IMG/VR virus record: IMGVR_UViG_3300034146_000019
Coordinates: 1 to 42,560 of that record
Length of the DNA: 42,560 bases
Strand: one strand, 5' to 3'
Origin: a virus
Positions 38,930 to 42,560 of the stretch are shown here, one piece after another (the stretch's first letter is position 1; each line of letters starts with the position of its first letter). Below the pieces are notes generated by a model. The model had not been told where the DNA came from. It made no database searches and saw nothing but the letters and a program-made list of their open reading frames with translations. Made by a program: the position numbers and the translations under genes.

Positions 38930-39300
38930 GCGCCGAGGAGGAGGTCCACCTGATTGTATTCGAGGGTTTTGCGGATACCGAGCCAGGGTGGGAGTTCGAC
39001 ATGCCCGTTTACATGATCTACCCTGTGAGGGTGGAGGGGTGCGGCGGCAACATCGGCTATGCCGAAGACTTGGTGGAGGATTACCTGTTTGAACTGTCGT
39101 GCGGCAATACACCCGCGAGTGAGGATGGCGAGTGGGCCGGGTCCATGCGGCAGTTCCGCCGCGCCCGCGCAGGGAAAGGTAAGCCGGGCCGCCTCGTCTA
39201 CTGGCGTCAGGAGGTCCGGATCACCGGCGGCGGTATACCTGACGAGGACTACACCAACGTAACGGTCGGACCACTAGTCACCCTACCTCCAACCTCCTGA
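38926..39300 (+). CDS. Unknown last gene of prophage
   Basis: A 124-residue protein with GTG overlapping the previous stop. It is acidic and probably mixed alpha/beta (VHLIVFEGFADTEPGWEFDMPVYMIYPVRV, YAEDLVEDYLFELSCG, RLVYWRQEVRITGGGIPDEDY). No known family recognised. It lies where Mu carries com/mom, so it may be a host-range or defence-related accessory gene (inference from position only). Confidence 0.5.
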   Translation: MSAEEEVHLIVFEGFADTEPGWEFDMPVYMIYPVRVEGCGGNIGYAEDLVEDYLFELSCGNTPASEDGEWAGSMRQFRRARAGKGKPGRLVYWRQEVRITGGGIPDEDYTNVTVGPLVTLPPTS

Positions 39301-39326
39301 CGTGTGCGGAGGGTGGGGAGATGGGA

Positions 39327-39370
39327 AACACCCCTGACTCCCCCCTGACGCCTGACGGGGGGGAGGTGTT
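39327..39370 (+). terminator. Terminator-like hairpin at prophage right end
   Basis: CTCCCCCC (39338-39345) pairs with GGGGGGAG (39358-39365), and outside it AACACC (39327-39332) can pair with GGTGTT (39365-39370). It follows the last prophage gene and probably stops late transcription before the host. It runs into the R2 transposase site. There is no clear T-tract. Confidence 0.5.
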
Positions 39371-39413
39371 CAAATCATGTGGCCGCGCTGTTCAAATCAA
39401 GTGGCGCGCTACA
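39367..39413 (-). other. Prophage right end with two transposase-binding sites (attR)
   Basis: On the minus strand, CACTTGATTTGAACA (39389-39403, R1) and CACATGATTTGAACA (39367-39381, R2) lie exactly 22 bp apart, two helical turns, like R1 and R2 of Mu. R1 begins 10 bases inside the terminus, the same offset as L1 at the left end. The terminus itself reads TGTAG on the minus strand and ends at 39413. Confidence 0.85.
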
Positions 39414-39418
39414 CCCGC
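39414..39418. repeat. Target-site duplication, right copy (CCCGC)
   Basis: CCCGC directly outside the right terminus, identical to 2756-2760. Confidence 0.85.
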
Positions 39419-39424
39419 CCTGCG

Positions 39425-39440
39425 CCCCCGCAGGCGGGGG
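39425..39440. repeat. Host GC hairpin next to insertion site
   Basis: CCCCCGC (39425-39431), AG, then GCGGGGG (39434-39440), a perfect 7-bp stem. It lies 11 bases from the insertion point. The remaining host gap to 39542 is GC-rich with runs of G and C and shows no gene; any promoter for the following amidohydrolase must lie here, since the phage separated it from upstream DNA. Confidence 0.55.
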
Positions 39441-39542
39441 AGGGGGTCGGGGGGAGGGGGCCCCTCTTCGCCGTTGCCCCATCCCGCCCCTGCCCCCATC
39501 TTGCCCGCGCCCGCCCTGTACCGCCTCCCTTCGCTTCGCCCA

Positions 39543-41099
39543 ATGCAGCCTGACCTGATCGTCGTCGCGGACCGCATCCACGTGCTGGGGACCCATGCGC
39601 CGGTGAGGGCGCTGCTGGTGCGCGAGGGGCGCGTGGTCGCGCTCGGGAGCGAGGAGGAGGTGCGGGCGGCAGCGAAGGCCGGGTACAAAACGAAGCGGCT
39701 GGATGGGGCCACCGTGACGCCGGGGCTCACCGATGCGCACGTGCACCTGACGCTGTGGGCGATGGCGCGGCGGCGTGTGGACCTGAACGCCGCGCGCACG
39801 CCGGAGGAGGGCGTCGCAGCCGTGGCCGCGGCAGGGGGCGAGGGGTGGATCAGGGGGCTGGGGTGGGACGTGCACCGGTGGGGACGCTTTCCATCGCGCA
39901 ACGATCTGGATTCGGCCGTTCCGGGGCGGCCGTGCTACCTGGAGAGCCACGACATCCACGCGGCGTGGCTGAGCTCCGAGGGGCTGCGGCGGTGCGGGAT
40001 CACGCGCGACACGCCCGATCCCGAGGGCGGCACCATCGTGCGCGACGCGGCGGGGGAGCCGACCGGCATCCTGCTGGAGACGGCGAAGCTGCTCGCCGAG
40101 GCGCACCTCCCTGTCCCGACCGCGGCGGAGGTGCGGGAGGCGCTGCTGGATGCGCAGAGCGCCGTGCACGCGCTGGGGCTGACCGGCGTGCACTCGGTGG
40201 AGGCCACGGGGATCGAGGACTTCACGTCGATGCAGGCGGATGGCGTGCTGCGCCTGCGCGTGCTGCAGGCGATTCCGCTGGCGCGGCTGGACGCGGCGAT
40301 CGAGCTGGGGGTGCGGAGCGGCTTCGGGGGGGAGTGGCTGAAGCTGGGCGGGGTGAAGATGTTCCTCGACGGCGCGCTGGGGTCGCGCACGGCGTGGCTG
40401 CGCGAGCCGTACGAGGGGAGCACCGACGAGCGCGGGATCCAGACGCTCGCCTCGGACGAGTTCCGCGCGCACGTGCGCCGCGCGGCCGATGCGGGGATCG
40501 CCTCCACGGTGCACGCCATCGGCGACGCGGCGGTGGAGCTGGCAATCGACGTGATGGGGAGTGTGGCGCCGCCCCGGGCCATGCGGCACCGCATCGAGCA
40601 CCTGCAGCTCTGCCCGCCCGAGCTGTGGGATCGCGCGGCGCGCTCCGGGATCGTGGCCTCCGTGCAGCCAGTGCACCTGATGACCGACATCCCTGCCGCC
40701 GAGCGGCACTGGGGGCATGAGCGCTCGCGCGGCGCCTACCCCTTCGCCGCGGTCAAGCGCGCTGGGATGGTGCTCGCCTTCGGGTCCGATGTGCCAGTGG
40801 AGACGGTCGATCCGCGCCCCGGCCTCTTTGCCGCCGTCGCGCGCCGCGGGTGGGATGGCGGGCCGGAGGGCGGATGGTTCCCCGAGCACTGCATCTCCGC
40901 CGACGATGCGCTGCGGGCGTACACAGAGGGGCCCGCCTTCGCCGCGAACGAATCAGACCGGCAGGGGCGCCTGCTCCCGGGCTATCACGCGGACCTCGTC
41001 GCCTGGGACCGCGATCCGCTGGAGGTGCCGGCGGACGAGCTGCGGACGATGGAGTGCGTGCTGACGATGGTGGGCGGGGAGGTGGTGCACCGCGTATGA
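39543..41099 (+). CDS. Amidohydrolase family protein (Amidohydro_3, YtcJ-like)
   Basis: A 518-residue metal-dependent hydrolase. H66 and H68 in VTPGLTDAHVHLTLW are the first metal ligands; KMFLDGALGSRTAWL, STVHAIGDAAVELAID, MRHRIEHLQLCPPE and AFGSDVPVETVDPR are the family blocks, and PGYHADLVAWDRDPL closes the protein. The family hydrolyses amide bonds in small molecules; the substrate cannot be read from sequence. The ATG at 39543 fits the family start; the longer frame upstream runs into phage DNA and is not real. Confidence 0.92.
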   Translation: MQPDLIVVADRIHVLGTHAPVRALLVREGRVVALGSEEEVRAAAKAGYKTKRLDGATVTPGLTDAHVHLTLWAMARRRVDLNAARTPEEGVAAVAAAGGEGWIRGLGWDVHRWGRFPSRNDLDSAVPGRPCYLESHDIHAAWLSSEGLRRCGITRDTPDPEGGTIVRDAAGEPTGILLETAKLLAEAHLPVPTAAEVREALLDAQSAVHALGLTGVHSVEATGIEDFTSMQADGVLRLRVLQAIPLARLDAAIELGVRSGFGGEWLKLGGVKMFLDGALGSRTAWLREPYEGSTDERGIQTLASDEFRAHVRRAADAGIASTVHAIGDAAVELAIDVMGSVAPPRAMRHRIEHLQLCPPELWDRAARSGIVASVQPVHLMTDIPAAERHWGHERSRGAYPFAAVKRAGMVLAFGSDVPVETVDPRPGLFAAVARRGWDGGPEGGWFPEHCISADDALRAYTEGPAFAANESDRQGRLLPGYHADLVAWDRDPLEVPADELRTMECVLTMVGGEVVHRV

Positions 41100-41458
41100 G
41101 CGACGAGACGACGACGCTCTGGCGTCCCGTGGGCGAGGCGGAGCTGGCGCTGATCCGGGAGAGCGGGTGGACGGCATTCCCGCCGCGGCTCGCGCACCAG
41201 CCCATCTTCTACCCTGTCACGAACGAGGCGTACGCCGCGCAGATCGCCCGCGACTGGAACACGCGCGACGCCGCTTCGGGGTACGTGGGATACGTGACGC
41301 GCTTCGAAGTGCGGACCGGTTTCCTCAGCCGGTACACTCCTCGCGTCGTGGGCGCGAGGGGGCACGAGGAGTACTGGATACCGGCCGAGGATCTGGAGGA
41401 ATTCAACAGGAATCTTTTGGGGCCAATCACAGTCGCGGCGGAATTCAGACCGGAGTAG
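41096..41458 (+). CDS. ADP-ribosylation/crystallin J1-like small protein
   Basis: A 120-residue protein of the small family usually labelled ADP-ribosylation/crystallin J1, recognised from LWRPVGEAELALIRESGWTAFPPRLAHQPIFYPVTNEAYAAQIARDWN, GYVTRFEV and EEYWIPAEDLEEFNRNLLGPI. It is far shorter than true ADP-ribosylglycohydrolases and no catalytic site is evident. It sits between the amidohydrolase (ATGA overlap) and a Sir2 deacylase (5-base gap). The function is unknown. Confidence 0.75.
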   Translation: MSDETTTLWRPVGEAELALIRESGWTAFPPRLAHQPIFYPVTNEAYAAQIARDWNTRDAASGYVGYVTRFEVRTGFLSRYTPRVVGARGHEEYWIPAEDLEEFNRNLLGPITVAAEFRPE

Positions 41459-41463
41459 CCTTC

Positions 41464-42243
41464 ATGCCGAACAAGATCCTGGTATCGCCCGACGTTATGG
41501 CCGCCGCGGCGGACGCGCTGGCGCGGGCGCGGCGCGTCGTCGTGTCCACGGGGGCGGGGATGTCGAAGGAGAGCGGCATCCCCACCTTTCGCGATGCGAT
41601 GGAGGGTCTGTGGGCCGAGTTCGACCCGCAGGAGCTCGCCACCGAGCAGGGGTTCCGCGCGAACCCGCGGCGCGTGTGGAGCTGGTACGCGTGGCGCCGC
41701 CGCCGCGTGGCCGAGGCCGCGCCGCACCAGGGATACCTCGCGGTGACGGAGCTCCAGCGCCTGCTGCCGAGCGTCACAATCGTAACGCAGAACGTGGACG
41801 GCCTCCACGCCGTCGCCGGCTGCGACGACGTGGTGGAGCTTCACGGCAACATCCGCCGGCTCCGCTGCCTGGACGCCGGCCACCCCGTCGCCGGCGACAT
41901 CCCGGGCGATGAGGACGGGGAGTGCGATCCGCCGCCCTGCCCGGCGTGCGGGTCGCCGCTGCGGCCCGACGTGGTCTGGTTCGGGGAGATGCTGCCGAAG
42001 CAGGCGGTGGAGCGCGCGTGGGACGATGCTCGCCGCTGCGACGCCCTCCTCCTGGTGGGGACCTCCGGGACGGTGTGGCCCGCGGCCGATCTGCCCCACA
42101 TCGCGCGGTCCAACGGCGCGTTCGTCATCGAGGTGAATCCCGAGCCGAGCGAGCTGACCGGCATCGCCAACGTGTTCCTGCAGGGGACGGCGGGCGGCAT
42201 CCTGCCGCGCCTGGTGCAGGAGGTGCGGGCGCGGAAGGGGTGA
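41464..42243 (+). CDS. cobB: Sir2-family NAD-dependent protein deacylase
   Basis: A 259-residue class III sirtuin. It has the NAD-binding GAGMSKESGIPTFRD (30-44), TQNVDGLH (108-115), catalytic H127 in ELHGN, and RPDVVWFGE. Y75-x2-R78 (YAWR) is the pair that favours succinyl/malonyl-lysine in CobB/SIRT5 types, so desuccinylation is possible. The first zinc pair is unusual: C135 is followed by LDAGH rather than a second Cys at 138, with H140, C154, C159 and C162 as candidate ligands. The length is normal. Confidence 0.92.
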   Translation: MPNKILVSPDVMAAAADALARARRVVVSTGAGMSKESGIPTFRDAMEGLWAEFDPQELATEQGFRANPRRVWSWYAWRRRRVAEAAPHQGYLAVTELQRLLPSVTIVTQNVDGLHAVAGCDDVVELHGNIRRLRCLDAGHPVAGDIPGDEDGECDPPPCPACGSPLRPDVVWFGEMLPKQAVERAWDDARRCDALLLVGTSGTVWPAADLPHIARSNGAFVIEVNPEPSELTGIANVFLQGTAGGILPRLVQEVRARKG

Positions 42244-42330
42244 GCTGCGCCCAGGTTCGTACGCGGTTTGCGTGAGGGGCGGGTAAGGACTGGACGACAG
42301 ACCCATCCAAACGCAAACGGAGCCGCCGGG

Positions 42331-42528
42331 ATGACCCAACTCTCGCTCGACACGGATGGCGCCGCCGTACTGGCGGACGCACTTCGCTCGTACCTTTCCG
42401 ACCTGCACGACGAGATCGCCGGGACCGACAACTTCGACTTCCGCGAAGCCCTCAAGCGCAGGGAGCAGATGCTCAACGGCATCCTTCACCAGCTCCAGGC
42501 AGGGCAGGAGCTTCCGCCGCAGATGTGA
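42331..42528 (+). CDS. Unknown small helical protein
   Basis: A 65-residue acidic protein (MTQLSLDTDGAAVLADALRS, YLSDLHDEIAGTDNFDFREALKRREQMLNGILHQL) that looks all-helical. No known domain recognised. It is a single gene after the Sir2 gene, with an 87-base gap before it and a hairpin after it. Confidence 0.65.
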   Translation: MTQLSLDTDGAAVLADALRSYLSDLHDEIAGTDNFDFREALKRREQMLNGILHQLQAGQELPPQM

Positions 42529-42537
42529 CGACCGGGG

Positions 42538-42560
42538 CCGCGCGCCTTTCGAGCGCGCGG
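42538..42560 (+). terminator. Hairpin at window end (probable terminator)
   Basis: CCGCGCGC (42538-42545), a 7-base loop, then GCGCGCGG (42553-42560), a perfect 8-bp stem 10 bases after the last stop. The window ends before any T-tract could be seen. Confidence 0.55.

Larger units (their letters stand above)
2761..39413 (+). mobile_element. Complete Mu-like transposable prophage (about 36.65 kb)
   Basis: Both ends begin, reading inward, with TGTAG, five variable bases, then CACTTG. The left end has TGTAG-GGAGA-CACTTG at 2761 and the reverse complement of the right end has TGTAG-CGCGC-CACTTG ending at 39413. A 5-bp direct repeat CCCGC flanks it. Inside lies the Mu gene order: repressor, ner, A, B, early genes, gp16, mor, lysis, terminase, portal, gpF, protease/scaffold, capsid, tail and baseplate. 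The length is close to that of phage Mu (about 36.7 kb). Every core gene looks intact, so it may be inducible. Confidence 0.95.

Noticed and set aside
39375-40889. 504-residue minus-strand frame opposite the amidohydrolase
   Set aside because: It would cross the prophage right terminus and lies opposite a clear amidohydrolase; shadow frame.
42266-42318. Inverted 8-mers GTTTGCGT and ACGCAAAC before the last gene
   Set aside because: The arms are 37 bases apart and short; no promoter or regulator supports a function.

Overview
The window holds a complete Mu-like transposable prophage of about 36.65 kb (2761-39413) between two blocks of bacterial chromosome genes. Its edges can be read to the base: both ends carry TG...CA termini with matching inverted repeats, and a 5-bp direct repeat (CCCGC) flanks the element, as expected for MuA-type transposition. 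The DNA is very GC-rich, with many GTG starts and stop/start overlaps (GTGA, ATGA). The yggS-divIVA-PNP block, the families of short intergenic hairpins (GTAGGGGC... units) and the overall coding style suggest a diderm, high-GC environmental bacterium, perhaps Gemmatimonadota (Longimicrobium-like). That assignment is inference, not proof.

Layout. 1-2760 is host: an intergenic repeat cluster, then YggS (PLP-binding), DivIVA and a purine nucleoside phosphorylase, a terminator, and a second copy of the repeat cluster in inverted orientation. 2761-5770 is the prophage left arm. It has transposase-binding sites at the tip, two small lipoprotein-like cargo genes, and a leftward operon of an XRE-type repressor and a TPR protein. 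5771-5979 is the control region, with three perfect dyads and a strong early promoter. 5980-9458 encodes Ner, MuA and MuB. 9473-15902 is the early/middle region: many small proteins, several with Cys pairs, a gp16-like protein, a Mor-type activator, a DUF5131 protein and a BCS1-like AAA ATPase. 16084-17776 is a small HTH gene and the lysis region. 17776-26841 is packaging and head (gp26-gp29, gpF, protease with nested scaffold, decoration protein, major capsid, gp35). 26868-26968 is a tRNA-like gene with an abnormally long anticodon arm. 27025-39300 is the contractile tail, combining Mu-type connector and sheath genes with a P2-type tube/U/X/D set, then baseplate, fibre and two unknown right-end genes. 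39414-42560 is host again: an amidohydrolase, an ADP-ribosylation/crystallin J1-like small protein, a Sir2 deacylase and a small unknown protein.

How it works together. The repressor should hold the early promoter off. Ner and the transposition genes are expressed when it fails, Mor then switches on later genes, and packaging, head, tail and lysis genes follow. I see no frameshift or truncation in any core gene, so the prophage looks intact. The least ordinary parts are the tRNA-like gene, the repressor/TPR/lipoprotein left arm, the phage-borne BCS1-like ATPase, a protein built of three zinc-ribbon-like repeats, and the apparent absence of a tail assembly chaperone pair.
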